From assembly GCF_018325905.1 (NCBI RefSeq), contig NZ_AP021901.1, positions 1,240,001 through 1,304,000 of the forward strand: a stretch of DNA of 64,000 nucleotides. Reading direction: 5' to 3'. The DNA is from Pseudomonas sp. St316. GTDB taxonomy: Bacteria > Pseudomonadota > Gammaproteobacteria > Pseudomonadales > Pseudomonadaceae. Below the pieces are notes generated by a model, which saw only the letters and a program-made list of their open reading frames with translations, was not told the origin of the DNA and did not search any database. Both the position numbers and the translations under genes were made by a program. Of this stretch, positions 1-8,665 are shown one piece after another (positions within the stretch are counted from its first letter, which is position 1; each line of letters starts with the position of its first letter).

Positions 1-1226
1 CGGGCGGCCTTGAGCAGGTGGTCCAGGGCTTTTTGCGAGTACACCTGGCCCAGGTAACCGCGGCGATAGATCTGGCCGAGGTAGTAGTCGGCAGCCACTT
101 CGCGGCCAACGGCTTTCTGGAAATGCGCCTCGGCAACCTTGGCATCGGCCGGGACCCATTTGCCTTCGTAGTACAGCTTGCCCAGCAACAGCTCGGCGCG
201 CGGCTGGTCGGCGGCGCGGCCGTTTTCCAGGTACTGCATCATCTTGTCGACGTCACCCAGTTCCGGGAAGTCGTAGAGCAGTTGCGCCAAGCTGACCCAG
301 GCAGCGGGGTAGCCCGGGGCGATGCCTTCGAGCAACGACTGGGCAGTCTTTTCATCGGTCTTGCCCAGGCTGGCGTCGGCCAGGACACGGGCGACGCTGT
401 CCACGCGTTGGGCGGACACGACGCCACGGGCGTGAGCGTCCTGCATCTGCTTGAGCAACGCGGCCTGTTGTTCCGATTGGCCGCGTTTCTGATAGACCGT
501 GGCCAGTTCGACGTAGCAGATGTCCGTGGTCGTCAGCGCGGCCTTGCAGACCTTCTCGACTTCATCCAGGTGCTGGTCGTAGGTGCCCTGGGTGCGGTAG
601 AGCAGGATCTGCGCCAGGCCCGCTTCCGGATAACCGGCGCTGCGCCATTGGCTGATCTGCTGCTGGGCGTTGACGTTCGGGAAACTGTGGGGATATTGCA
701 GGTACAGCATCGCCAGCGGGATCAGGGTGTTGCCTTCTCCGTTGGCGAAGGCTTTCTTCAGCAGGCCTTCGGCTTCGTGTTTTTCCGCTTCGGTGGAGCC
801 AGGCTTGGCCACCAGCAGGCGACCCAGGCGAGCTTGAGCCCGAGGCGAGATATCGGCCGCGGCGCGGTAAGTCGCCTCGGCTTTTTTCATCTGCTCCGGA
901 TCACGGCTGTCTACCTGGATATCGGCCAGGCCGACCTGGGCTTCGCTGTAGCCCAGGTCTGCCAGTTGCTGATAGTTCTGCTGCGCCAGCGCCGTGTCGC
1001 CGCGCTTCAAGGCTTCGTTGGCCAGGCGTTGGTCGGGCAGGCCGGCGCAACCGCTAAGACCGACTGCCAACGCCAGTGCACACAACGCATATCCTGTGTG
1101 GGAGCGGCCTTGCTCGCGATGCAGGCCGCTCGGTGTACCAGACAGACCGCGTCGATCCCATCGCGAGCAAGCTCGCTCCCACAGGGAATGCGGTGCATTG
1201 TTGTTTTGTGGAGTGATCACGGGCAT
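1..1226 (-). CDS. algK: AlgK, alginate export lipoprotein (C-terminus outside window)
   Basis: AlgK is an outer-membrane lipoprotein of TPR/Sel1-like repeats that helps assemble the AlgE secretin and protects alginate crossing the periplasm. The mature protein begins at a clear lipobox, L-S-G-C, followed by AGLPDQRLANEALKRGD, as in known AlgK. It follows alg44 by 9 bp with a GAGGA motif just before ATG 1226. From that ATG the frame is open, but the lipobox cysteine is residue 60 instead of about 25-28, because a complete REP doublet (1097-1183, 87 bp = 29 codons) is read through in frame between the start and the hydrophobic core. A TTG close to the hydrophobic segment could serve as a later start. 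About 408 codons are visible. The gene identity is secure; which N-terminus is used is not. Confidence 0.9.
   Translation of the reverse strand, partial: MPVITPQNNNAPHSLWERACSRWDRRGLSGTPSGLHREQGRSHTGYALCALALAVGLSGCAGLPDQRLANEALKRGDTALAQQNYQQLADLGYSEAQVGLADIQVDSRDPEQMKKAEATYRAAADISPRAQARLGRLLVAKPGSTEAEKHEAEGLLKKAFANGEGNTLIPLAMLYLQYPHSFPNVNAQQQISQWRSAGYPEAGLAQILLYRTQGTYDQHLDEVEKVCKAALTTTDICYVELATVYQKRGQSEQQAALLKQMQDAHARGVVSAQRVDSVARVLADASLGKTDEKTAQSLLEGIAPGYPAAWVSLAQLLYDFPELGDVDKMMQYLENGRAADQPRAELLLGKLYYEGKWVPADAKVAEAHFQKAVGREVAADYYLGQIYRRGYLGQVYSQKALDHLLKAA
1097..1183. repeat. REP doublet inside the 5' end of algK
   Basis: Two inverted class-1 REPs (1097-1122 and 1159-1183) surround a short spacer. 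Unlike the other REP clusters in the window, this one lies inside a reading frame. Its length is a multiple of three and the algK frame has no stop through it. Confidence 0.9.
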
Positions 1227-1235
1227 ATCCTCGAC

Positions 1236-2405
1236 TTAAAGACCGACGGCCATGGCTTTGTCGATCAGCCAGTTCAGGTTCGGACCACGGTCGCTGTGGA
1301 CTTCCACTGGACGACCGGCCAGGGCGCTGTCCAGGGGTTCGTCAGGCTGGATCAACACACGGATATCGGAGGACAGGTCGGCACTTTTCAGGCTGGTGCT
1401 GCTGACGATCTTGCCGGTACGGGTGGTGTCTTCGCCGGCCACTTGGAAGCTGACGGGAGTACCTGGGCGCACGTCGCCGAACTGGCGATAGGAGAAGCGT
1501 GCTTCGACGTTGGCTTCGGTACCGCGTGGAACCAGTTGGAAGATCACGTCGCCCTTGCTGGCGTACTGACCGTTGGCAACCAGTTGCTGGGCCACGATGC
1601 AATCGCATGGCGACGTCAGGGTGCCGGTCATTTGCTTGCCGAACAGTTCCTCGACCTTGGCTGGCTGCAACTGGTTGTCGTCCAGGTGACCCTTGAGCAC
1701 GTCGAGCATGCTGGTGCTGAAGGTCGCCAGCGGGGCGCCCTTGGCGGCCACGCCGTCGGCCTTGACCAGGCTCTGCACGGTGCCGTCGCGCGGCATGGTG
1801 ATCGCCATGCCCGGTACGTTCACCAGGCCGGCCTGGGCATGGCTGACGAAGTACATGCCGTACACCGACTTGAAGATGAAACCGAACGCCGCCAGGCCAA
1901 CGACGAAGACCCCCAGGCTGAAGGTCACGGCGCGCAGGCGGCCGAAGGCACTCATGCCACCGTTTTCGTCTTTCTGCTTGCGAGCTTTGGTGAAGTTATC
2001 GCGCTGCAGGGTCGCCAGCACGTCGCCGACACCGACGATGTCGCCGGCCAGGTGCGAGGTGATGATGTGACGCAGTGTCGAGATGTCCCGGGGCTCCAGG
2101 TTCTGGAACTGGCAACCGGTGCGGCCGGTCTGGCGGTCGTAGGAGCGGATCTGCAACTCCACGTCCATGGCCAGGCCGAGGTTGTCGATGACGAACTGCA
2201 GGCGACCTTTGTAGGACTCCCCGGTCTTGAGGGGCATCTGGCCGGCGTTGAAGCACAGGCCACCGGCGGACAGGTCCAGGACCTTGACTTCCATGGGCGT
2301 GCGGTCAGGACCGAAGAAGCGCAGCTTGGCCGGGATTTTGACCCGGGCGTGTTGGCGCTGGGCTTCGGATTCATGCACTACGTTGACATTCACGGCGGTG
2401 TTCAT
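1236..2405 (-). CDS. alg44: Alg44, c-di-GMP-binding alginate copolymerase subunit
   Basis: Inner-membrane protein required for alginate polymerisation with Alg8. The N-terminal cytosolic PilZ domain has the c-di-GMP signature at the expected places: R17-x3-R21 and D44-L-S-A-G-G. One transmembrane segment lies near residues 155-178 (FSLGVFVVGLAAFGFIF). The periplasmic C-terminal half resembles HlyD/membrane-fusion adaptors. The length of 389 aa is the family's usual one. It lies 35 bp after alg8 and 9 bp before algK in the same operon. Intact binding residues suggest that polymer synthesis is gated by c-di-GMP here as in P. aeruginosa. Confidence 0.97.
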   Translation of the reverse strand: MNTAVNVNVVHESEAQRQHARVKIPAKLRFFGPDRTPMEVKVLDLSAGGLCFNAGQMPLKTGESYKGRLQFVIDNLGLAMDVELQIRSYDRQTGRTGCQFQNLEPRDISTLRHIITSHLAGDIVGVGDVLATLQRDNFTKARKQKDENGGMSAFGRLRAVTFSLGVFVVGLAAFGFIFKSVYGMYFVSHAQAGLVNVPGMAITMPRDGTVQSLVKADGVAAKGAPLATFSTSMLDVLKGHLDDNQLQPAKVEELFGKQMTGTLTSPCDCIVAQQLVANGQYASKGDVIFQLVPRGTEANVEARFSYRQFGDVRPGTPVSFQVAGEDTTRTGKIVSSTSLKSADLSSDIRVLIQPDEPLDSALAGRPVEVHSDRGPNLNWLIDKAMAVGL

Positions 2406-2440
2406 AGGGGCGATTTCCTAGTTAATTCATTCAAGTCCGG

Positions 2441-3931
2441 TCAGACCATCGTCAGCAGCACAGCGACAAAAATGCTGCCGGCGGAGAAGGTCATGGTCCG
2501 AGACGACCAAGTGTTGAACCAACGTTGAAAGCTGGCGAGATCACGGGTCAGTGAGGTGGGCTGGCGGGTCCAGGACTGCTGGTCAAGGCGGAAGAACACG
2601 TAGATCTTCACCAGGGCACCGACGATCTGGTTGTAATAGAGAATCGCCGGGTAGGCAGGGCCGATCCGGTGACCGGAGCACGACAACAACAGGGTCAGGA
2701 TCAACCGTGTGATACCGATCCACAGCAGGTACACCAGGATGAACGCGGTGCCGTACTTGAAGCTGGCGATCAGTGCTACGGTCAGGCCCAGCAGCGAGGT
2801 CCACATCGACACGCGCTGGTCGAACAGCACCACCGAAGTGAACAGGCCCAGACGGCGCAGACCCAGGCCCAGGGCCCGGGAGTTCTGCCGCAGGTTGTTG
2901 CCATACCAGCGGAACATCAGCTTGCGGCTGGCCTTGATGAAGCTCTTCTCCGGCGGATGCTCGACAGTGTTGATCGCCGCATCGGGCACGTAGAAGGTGT
3001 CGTAGCCCAGGCGCATCAGGCTGAACCAGCTCGACTTGTCATCGCCGGTCAGGAACTTGAAGCGGCCCAGGCGCCAGTGTTGCAGCGAGTCGCTTTCCAC
3101 GTCGGCGATGAAGTCCGGGTTGGTCACCACGGTGGCGCGGAACACCGACATACGGCCGGTCATGGTCAGCACGCGCTTGGACAAGGCCATGGAGCACATG
3201 TTGATGTGACGCTGGGCGAAACGCAGCTTGTGCCACTCGGCCATGACGTAGCCGCCGCGCACTTCGCAGAACTCGTTGGTGGTCAGGCCGCCGACGTTGC
3301 CGAACAGCTGGAACCAGGGCACGGTCTTGCGCACGACGCCTTTGGCAAGCACGGTGTCGCCATCGATCACGGCGACCACCGCACGGTCATCCGGCAGGTG
3401 GCGGGAGATGGCGCGGAAACCGTAGGCCAGGCCGTCACGCTTGCCGGTGCCGGGAATGCGCACGAAGTCCAGCTTGACCCGCGCTGGCGGGTTCATGCGG
3501 GCCCAGAGGCTCTTGACCAGCAGTTCGTCGGACATTTCCACGATGGAGCAGACCACGGTGGTGGGCAGCCCGCATTCGATGGCCTCGCGAATCACCGAGC
3601 CATACACCTGGGCGGTGGTCAGCGCATCGATCCGGAAGCTGGTGACCATCAGGTACACATGGGACGGATCCGCCGCCTTGCCCAGCTTGCGTACCTTGCG
3701 GCGCAGGTGCGGGTAGACGATGTACAGGAAGATCATGCCGCGCACGAAATGCGTTGCTCCCATGGAGTAACGCCAGATGCCCACGGCGCCGATCAGGAAG
3801 ATGAAGTCCTTGGATTCGGAGTCGAACGTGGACGTGGGCAGCGCCATGGCGATGCCCATCAATAAACTCAAGTAAAACAGCCAACCGGCGGCCTGAAGCA
3901 GGCCGTGCTTTAGCCTGTGCATAATCTGCAT
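2441..3931 (-). CDS. alg8: Alg8, alginate (mannuronan) synthase, GT2 family
   Basis: Membrane glycosyltransferase that polymerises GDP-mannuronate into polymannuronate. N-terminal transmembrane helices (about residues 13-30, 43-75) are followed by a GT2 catalytic domain with the D-G-D metal motif at 190-192 and a TGDDKS motif at 295-300. More membrane helices lie in the C-terminal third (about 360-425 and the last 20 residues). At 496 aa it is full length. It stands 91 bp downstream of algD, a gap that contains a perfect palindrome (separate entry), and 35 bp before alg44. Two in-frame ATGs (codons 1 and 4) are possible starts; the first is used here. Confidence 0.97.
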   Translation of the reverse strand: MQIMHRLKHGLLQAAGWLFYLSLLMGIAMALPTSTFDSESKDFIFLIGAVGIWRYSMGATHFVRGMIFLYIVYPHLRRKVRKLGKAADPSHVYLMVTSFRIDALTTAQVYGSVIREAIECGLPTTVVCSIVEMSDELLVKSLWARMNPPARVKLDFVRIPGTGKRDGLAYGFRAISRHLPDDRAVVAVIDGDTVLAKGVVRKTVPWFQLFGNVGGLTTNEFCEVRGGYVMAEWHKLRFAQRHINMCSMALSKRVLTMTGRMSVFRATVVTNPDFIADVESDSLQHWRLGRFKFLTGDDKSSWFSLMRLGYDTFYVPDAAINTVEHPPEKSFIKASRKLMFRWYGNNLRQNSRALGLGLRRLGLFTSVVLFDQRVSMWTSLLGLTVALIASFKYGTAFILVYLLWIGITRLILTLLLSCSGHRIGPAYPAILYYNQIVGALVKIYVFFRLDQQSWTRQPTSLTRDLASFQRWFNTWSSRTMTFSAGSIFVAVLLTMV

Positions 3932-3988
3932 CCGTCTCTATCTCGGGCGGGCCTTGTGGGCGGCCCGATGGGTTAAGGCAGGCGAAAG

Positions 3989-4014
3989 GCCGGCCGGGGC
4001 ATGCCCCGGCCGGC
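3989..4014. other. Perfect 26-bp palindrome between algD and alg8
   Basis: The arms GCCGGCCGGGGCA and TGCCCCGGCCGGC meet with no spacer, 8 bp beyond the algD stop. In mRNA this would be a very stable hairpin without a following U-run. It is therefore more likely a processing, stabilising or partial attenuation element than a factor-independent terminator. No function is known to me. Confidence 0.75.
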
Positions 4015-4022
4015 AAACAGAC

Positions 4023-5339
4023 TTACCAGCAGATGCCTTCGGTCCGGCCATTCGGGTTGGTGGCCTTGGACATGAAACCGACCAGGTCGATGACCTGCTT
4101 GCCTTCCGGTACGTTCTCGGTCAGCGCGCGGAACTTCTCGTCGCGGTTGCCCAGGATGATGATGTCGGAGCTGTCGATCACCGAGTCGAAGTCGGCGTTG
4201 AGCAAGGACGAGACGTGAGGAATCTTCGACTCGATGTAATCCTTGTTCGCACCGTGGACGCGGGCGTATTCGACGTTGCTGTCGTAGATCTTCAGGTCGA
4301 AACCCTTGCCGATCAGCATTTCCGCCAGCTCTACCAGCGGGCTTTCACGCAGATCGTCGGTACCGGCCTTGAAGCTCAGGCCCAGCAGGGCGACTTTGCG
4401 CTTGTCGTGGCTGGAAACGATGTCGAAGGCGTTCTGCACCTGGGATTCGTTGCTGCGCATCAGCGAGTTGAGCAACGGCGCTTCCACGTCCAGGGAACTG
4501 GCGCGGTAGGTCAGGGCGCGAACGTCCTTGGGCAGGCAGGAGCCGCCGAAGGCAAAGCCTGGGCGCATGTAGTACTGGGACAGGTTCAGGGTCTTGTCCT
4601 GGCAGACCACGTCCATCACTTCACGGCCATCGACGCCGACGGCCTTGGCGATGTTGCCGATCTCGTTGGCGAAGGTCACCTTGGTGGCGTGCCACACGTT
4701 GCAGGTGTACTTGATCATCTCGGCGACGGCGATGTCCTTGCGGATGATCGGCGCATCGAGTTCTTCGTACAGCGATTGCAGAACGTCGCCAGAGGCTGTG
4801 TCGAACTCACCGATGACGGTCATCGGCGGCTGGTCGTAGTCTTTGATCGCAGTGCTTTCGCGCAGGAACTCAGGGTTGACCGCGACACCGAAATCGACGC
4901 CGGCTTTCTTGCCGGAGCAGTCTTCCAGGATCGGGATGACAACGTTTGCCACCGTGCCCGGCAATACGGTGCTACGAACTACGATGGTGTGGCGGGTAGT
5001 CTTGTCACGCAGGACAAAACCGATCTCGCGGCACACGGCTTCGATGTAGTTCAGTTCCAGGTCGCCGTTCTTTTTGCTCGGTGTACCGACACAAATCATC
5101 GACAGATCAGTGTCGCGAATGGCTTCGGCGAAGTTGGTCGTGCCGCGCAGTCGGCCAGTTTGAATGCCTTGCGCCAATAGCTCGCCAAGGCCTGGTTCAA
5201 CGATTGGTGATTTGCCAGCGTTGATCATGTCGATTTTGTCTTTGGCGACATCTACGCCAACTACGTCATGGCCCCGTGCAGACAGGCAACCGGCACATAC
5301 TGCACCGACGTAACCCAAACCAAATATGCTAATGCGCAT
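4023..5339 (-). CDS. algD: GDP-mannose 6-dehydrogenase AlgD
   Basis: Oxidises GDP-mannose to GDP-mannuronate with two NAD+, the committed step of alginate synthesis in the cytosol. The N-terminal Rossmann motif GLGYVGAVCAG is at residues 7-17 and the catalytic cysteine C268 lies in GFAFGGSCLPKD. The length of 438 aa is close to the family's usual size. It is the first gene of the alginate operon. A purine-rich GAGGGAA precedes ATG 5339. The upstream 800 bp carry a GAACTT -35-like element and several inverted repeats, as expected for a heavily regulated promoter. Confidence 0.98.
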   Translation of the reverse strand: MRISIFGLGYVGAVCAGCLSARGHDVVGVDVAKDKIDMINAGKSPIVEPGLGELLAQGIQTGRLRGTTNFAEAIRDTDLSMICVGTPSKKNGDLELNYIEAVCREIGFVLRDKTTRHTIVVRSTVLPGTVANVVIPILEDCSGKKAGVDFGVAVNPEFLRESTAIKDYDQPPMTVIGEFDTASGDVLQSLYEELDAPIIRKDIAVAEMIKYTCNVWHATKVTFANEIGNIAKAVGVDGREVMDVVCQDKTLNLSQYYMRPGFAFGGSCLPKDVRALTYRASSLDVEAPLLNSLMRSNESQVQNAFDIVSSHDKRKVALLGLSFKAGTDDLRESPLVELAEMLIGKGFDLKIYDSNVEYARVHGANKDYIESKIPHVSSLLNADFDSVIDSSDIIILGNRDEKFRALTENVPEGKQVIDLVGFMSKATNPNGRTEGICW

Positions 5340-5404
5340 CGCATTTCCCTCTGTTTTTCACGCCAATAAATGGCCGGAGTTAATAGTGTTCAGCGGTCAT
5401 AGTG

Positions 5405-5466
5405 CACTCGGAAGTGTGGAATGCAGGCGCCACAATGCCGTGTGCAGGCATACTAAGTTCCGAGTG
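5405..5466. promoter_or_regulatory. Inverted repeat flanking the algD promoter box
   Basis: CACTCGGAA at 5405-5413 and its exact reverse complement TTCCGAGTG at 5458-5466 lie 44 nt apart and overlap the GAACTT element. They could be paired regulator sites or form a large stem. Confidence 0.4.
5455..5460 (-). promoter_or_regulatory. Candidate AlgU (sigma-22) -35 element for algD
   Basis: The minus strand reads GAACTT, the AlgU -35 consensus, about 116 bp before the algD start. The bases 16-17 nt downstream (GCATT/CATTG) do not match the usual TC-rich -10, so the promoter call rests on the -35 box and its position alone. Confidence 0.4.
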
Positions 5467-5725
5467 TCTAAATAAATGCACTCAAGTTGTGCGCAATGTG
5501 GCCTAGTTGTTATGACCTGCCCTGTTATGCAGCCAGTCCCTGTTTTCAGGTACGCTCGTGCAAAGATCCTTCACTTCCGATTCCTGGCAAAAAGCCCACA
5601 AAATCAGAAGCTTGTGTGCTCGGGTGAGCACGTTATAGGGGCGCAGCCTTGGCCTTGTAGGGGATAGTAATGGTGCTTTATCTCCCATCCTTTAAGGGTG
5701 GATCCAGTTAGACGACCGTTTCGCT

Positions 5726-5743
5726 AAGTTGTCGTGACAACTT
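5726..5743. promoter_or_regulatory. 18-bp palindrome upstream of algD
   Basis: The arms AAGTTGTC and GACAACTT are perfect inverted repeats separated by GT, in the form of a dimer operator, about 390 bp upstream of the algD start. The binding protein is unknown. Confidence 0.4.
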
Positions 5744-5853
5744 GGTTAATCCGTTCGACGTCCTTTGTAAGTTATCTCGTACACGCTCGCCGAGAATCGT
5801 TACGGATGGTATGAGCGATGCAATTTCACATAGTTCCGATCCGCTCATCGCGA

Positions 5854-5873
5854 TTTTCGAAATTTTTCGAAAT
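5854..5873. promoter_or_regulatory. Two TTTCGAAA boxes one helical turn apart
   Basis: The self-complementary octamer TTTCGAAA occurs twice, centred 10 bp apart, so both copies face the same side of the helix. Its position in the long algD upstream region suggests a tandem protein-binding site, but no regulator can be named. Confidence 0.3.
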
Positions 5874-6149
5874 ATTATCGGAGATGGCACTGGCTTCAAT
5901 ATGATGGCACTTGCCGTTTCGCCCTTTATAAATGGGGAGTTAGCAGGGGTAGATAGTTTTATGCCACTACCGATGAAAAAAATCGGTGCCACTACGCAAA
6001 AAACTGACGAGTGTCGAGTGAAATAAAAGTTAGCGCGGGAGTGGGGCGATTTATTGGCGCCATGAAACTGTCGAAGTGGGCGGGGAACTAAGATGACAAA
6101 TAGGGAGATGATCGAAGCCCCCGATCAGGGGGCGGTATAAGGTTATGCC

Positions 6150-6929
6150 TTATTCGGGGGCATGATCGCGCAGGAAAACCAGTTTGTCCCGGCTCGACTG
6201 CTGGGCGTTGAAGCGGTAGCCCTGCACATCGAATTGGCTGAGCGCCGCAGGGTCGTCGATCCGTTCCTGAATCACGAAACGACTCATCAGGCCCCGGGCT
6301 TTCTTGGCGTAGAAGCTGATGATTTTGTACTGGCCGTTTTTCAGGTCCCGGAATTCGGTATCGATGACGCGTGCTTTCAGTGCGCTGCGCTTGACCGCCG
6401 AGAAGTATTCATTGGAAGCCAGGTTCAGCAGTACGTCGTCGCCCTGGTCGGCGAGGGCTTCGTTCAGCCATTCGCTGATGCGCGTGCCCCAGAAAGCATA
6501 AAGGTCCTTGCCCCGGGCATTGGCCAGCTTCGTGCCCATTTCCAGGCGATAGGGTTGCATCAGGTCCAGTGGCCGCAGCAGGCCATAGAGGCCGGAGAGC
6601 ATGCGCAGGTGCTGCTGGGCGTAGTCGAAGTCGGCTTCGCCAAAGCTTTGCGCATCGAGGCCCGTGTACACGTCACCCTTGAAGGCCAGCAGCGCCTGCT
6701 TGGCATTGGCCGCAGTGAACGCCGGCGTCCAACTGCCGAATCGCGCTGCATTGAGGCCTGCGATCTTGTCGGAGACGTGCATCAGCTCGCTGATCTGTGC
6801 TGGCGAGAGTTCGCGCAGTTGCTCGATCAGTTCCTGGGAATGATCCAGGTACTGCGGCTGGGTAAAGCGCTCGGTGGCCGGCGGTGTTTCGTAATCGAGG
6901 GTCTTGGCGGGGGAAATCACCATCAGCAT
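6150..6929 (-). CDS. yaaA: Peroxide stress resistance protein YaaA (DUF328)
   Basis: Cytosolic protein of the YaaA/DUF328 family, which in E. coli lowers free iron and limits Fenton damage under peroxide stress. It begins [17 protein letters not shown], the family's signature N-terminus, and is 259 aa, the normal length. ATG 6929 is chosen because it has AGGAGA upstream; the open frame extends further 5' but that part has no family similarity. It stands alone, downstream of the algD control region on the same strand. A GCCCCC/GGGGGC hairpin follows the stop (6117-6133) without a clear U-run. Confidence 0.93.
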   Translation of the reverse strand: MLMVISPAKTLDYETPPATERFTQPQYLDHSQELIEQLRELSPAQISELMHVSDKIAGLNAARFGSWTPAFTAANAKQALLAFKGDVYTGLDAQSFGEADFDYAQQHLRMLSGLYGLLRPLDLMQPYRLEMGTKLANARGKDLYAFWGTRISEWLNEALADQGDDVLLNLASNEYFSAVKRSALKARVIDTEFRDLKNGQYKIISFYAKKARGLMSRFVIQERIDDPAALSQFDVQGYRFNAQQSSRDKLVFLRDHAPE

Positions 6930-7043
6930 GAAATCGTCTCCTTGAGGGTGCGGCGATTCTAGGGGGTTGTCCGGGTGGACTCCAGCTATTGGGGTGATAG
7001 GTGATGGATGGGCGAGTATTGACGGGCATTTGTGGCGAGGGAG

Positions 7044-7129
7044 CTGTGGGAACGCTTGCTCGCGATTGCGGCAACTCGATGTCTGAAGGACCGCATCGCT
7101 GCTATCGCGGGCAAGCCTTGCTCCCACAG
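7044..7129. repeat. Diverged REP doublet, joined to a class-2 REP start
   Basis: The left arm (from 7044) and right arm (to 7129) form a diverged class-1 REP pair. Immediately upstream, 7031-7045 reads TGTGGCGAGGGAGCT, the start of a class-2 REP, so the two classes are fused here. Confidence 0.8.
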
Positions 7130-7189
7130 AGTCCTCCGACCGCAAGGGTATTGCGCCAGGATCGGCTATGATGCCGCGCGGGTTTCGTT

Positions 7190-8329
7190 ATGGAGACATC
7201 CCTTTTGCGTATCGCTCTTCTGTTATCGGCCTGGCTGTTGAGCCTGGGCGCCATTGCCGCGCCCAACGACGTCGCGTCTCTGGACCGCAGCACCTGGCCG
7301 GAACAACTCACCAGCCCGACGTTGTTCGACGTGGCTTCGCGGGCCGAGATCCTGATGTTCGCCCGGGTTCTGCTGGACGTCGATGCCATGGACGAAATCG
7401 CGCTCAAGCAATACCTGGGGTTGCGCACGGTCAATAAGGTTGCGATCGACGCACTTCGCGCCCGGCTGTGGCAGCGCTTGCTGACCAACTACAATTTTGC
7501 CCAACGCAGCTGCGATCAGGACGCTTCCTTCTGTTACCTGGTCGAGGACATGGCGACCCTGCGCGAAGAGGCGCGCCGGTTCCATCTGGATGACAACTCC
7601 TACTACATCAAGTGGGCCGCGCCGAGCCAGATCTTTCACACCCAATACCGCGACGAGCTGCTGCGTAAAGCCGCGCTTTTTCCGCAAACCAGCAGCGAAA
7701 TCGAACGTTTCGGCGATTACGAACGCAACGGCGAAGACATGAACGACCGCCTGTTCCTGCTGACCTTCGACAGCGCCGCCAACGTTGCGCCGGACAACAC
7801 CCCGTGGCTGGCCGAATACCTGCGCAAGGCGAACATCAATGGCACCTTCTTCGTGCTGGGCAAGGACATTCAGGCGCGGTTGCAAGAGGGTTCGGTCAAC
7901 AATCTCCAGGCGTTGTATTCGGGGCAATGCGTGGGCGTGCAGGGCTGGGAGTTCCGCTCCCACAGTTATTGGCAGGACTGGCAAGACTCGGTCCGGCGCA
8001 GTGTCGAGCTGGTCAAGGGCAAGCTGCCCGAGAATTACGTGCCGCTGTTCCGCCCGCCCCAAGGGCAGCGCCGTGGCGATGCCGAAGGGTTTTTCCGCCA
8101 GCAAGGCTTGCAGGTGGCGCTGTGGGACATCGACCCCCAGGACAGCAACAATCGGCTCAAGCCTGAGCAAAGTGCCCAGCGCGCGCTGACCCTGATGCTG
8201 TTGTGGCGCCATGGGGTGATCAATTTCAATGCCAAGCAGGATGGGGTGAAAACGGCGTTGCCCTGGCTCATGACGCAGACGGCGCAAAGCGGGATCGGTT
8301 GGGCGGACTGCCAGGAAGCGTTTCGCTGA
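7190..8329 (+). CDS. Secreted polysaccharide deacetylase (NodB-like, CE4)
   Basis: Predicted periplasmic or exported carbohydrate deacetylase. A signal peptide (LLRIALLLSAWLLSLGAIAA) is followed by an N-terminal region of unknown role, then a NodB homology domain in the C-terminal half. Visible motifs are LTFDSA (in place of TFDDG), SHSYWQD for the metal-binding histidine region, FRPPQG for the substrate arginine and a late WDIDPQD. The second metal histidine of the usual H-x3-H is replaced, so the site is divergent. ATG 7190 has no good ribosome site; the TTG at codon 6, with GGAG upstream, may be the true start. It stands alone between yaaA and phoH; the substrate is unknown. Confidence 0.85.
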   Translation: METSLLRIALLLSAWLLSLGAIAAPNDVASLDRSTWPEQLTSPTLFDVASRAEILMFARVLLDVDAMDEIALKQYLGLRTVNKVAIDALRARLWQRLLTNYNFAQRSCDQDASFCYLVEDMATLREEARRFHLDDNSYYIKWAAPSQIFHTQYRDELLRKAALFPQTSSEIERFGDYERNGEDMNDRLFLLTFDSAANVAPDNTPWLAEYLRKANINGTFFVLGKDIQARLQEGSVNNLQALYSGQCVGVQGWEFRSHSYWQDWQDSVRRSVELVKGKLPENYVPLFRPPQGQRRGDAEGFFRQQGLQVALWDIDPQDSNNRLKPEQSAQRALTLMLLWRHGVINFNAKQDGVKTALPWLMTQTAQSGIGWADCQEAFR

Positions 8330-8665
8330 AACCTGCAAAGGCCCGGAAACATTGGGAGAAGATGAAAAACCGGCGCACATTCATGACAACCGGACTTCCG
8401 ACTTTAACGGCGCAACGGCGGTACGCCAAGGGTTATTCGTCACTCTGAAAAATAAACTTCAAAAAAGCGTCAAAGTGCTTTTTCCTGTCATGGTTTTTGG
8501 AGTATCAAGAAGTCAGACCGCCGAAACCTGCAACACAGGTGGCGTCTTCCAAGACCCAGATTGTGTGCAGTTCACCTGAATCCTCGCGGGTGAATTCGGT
8601 GGCTACCTCGAGGCGCAGCACTGTCACGGTATTGCGTCGAATGGCCCCCACATAGGTGACCGAGT
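8330..8665. other. Gene-free interval before phoH
   Basis: The 336 bp between the deacetylase and the PhoH gene contain no convincing coding sequence, REP or terminator. They presumably hold the phoH promoter, but no clear -35/-10 pair was recognised. Confidence 0.5.

Larger units (their letters stand above)
5340..6149. promoter_or_regulatory. algD upstream control region (about 800 bp, no convincing gene)
   Basis: No convincing coding sequence occurs between algD and yaaA. The stretch is more AT-rich than its neighbours and full of symmetric motifs listed separately: a GAACTT box within a CACTCGGAA/TTCCGAGTG inverted repeat, an 18-bp palindrome, paired TTTCGAAA boxes, and CCGTTCGAC at 5751-5759, which differs by one base from the AlgR site CCGTTCGTC. 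Long-range AlgR and AmrZ control of algD is known in P. aeruginosa; its extension to this sequence is inferred. Confidence 0.6.

Noticed and set aside
18..2528. Open frame of 836 codons on the plus strand across algK and alg44
   Set aside because: It is antisense to two genes with clear family motifs and shows no domain of its own; long antisense frames are common in GC-rich DNA.
5708..6026. Two overlapping opposite frames of 94 codons upstream of algD
   Set aside because: No ribosome sites, no family similarity and AT-rich regulatory context.
8330..8665. Small gene before phoH
   Set aside because: A 75-codon frame is open, but it lacks a ribosome site and family features.
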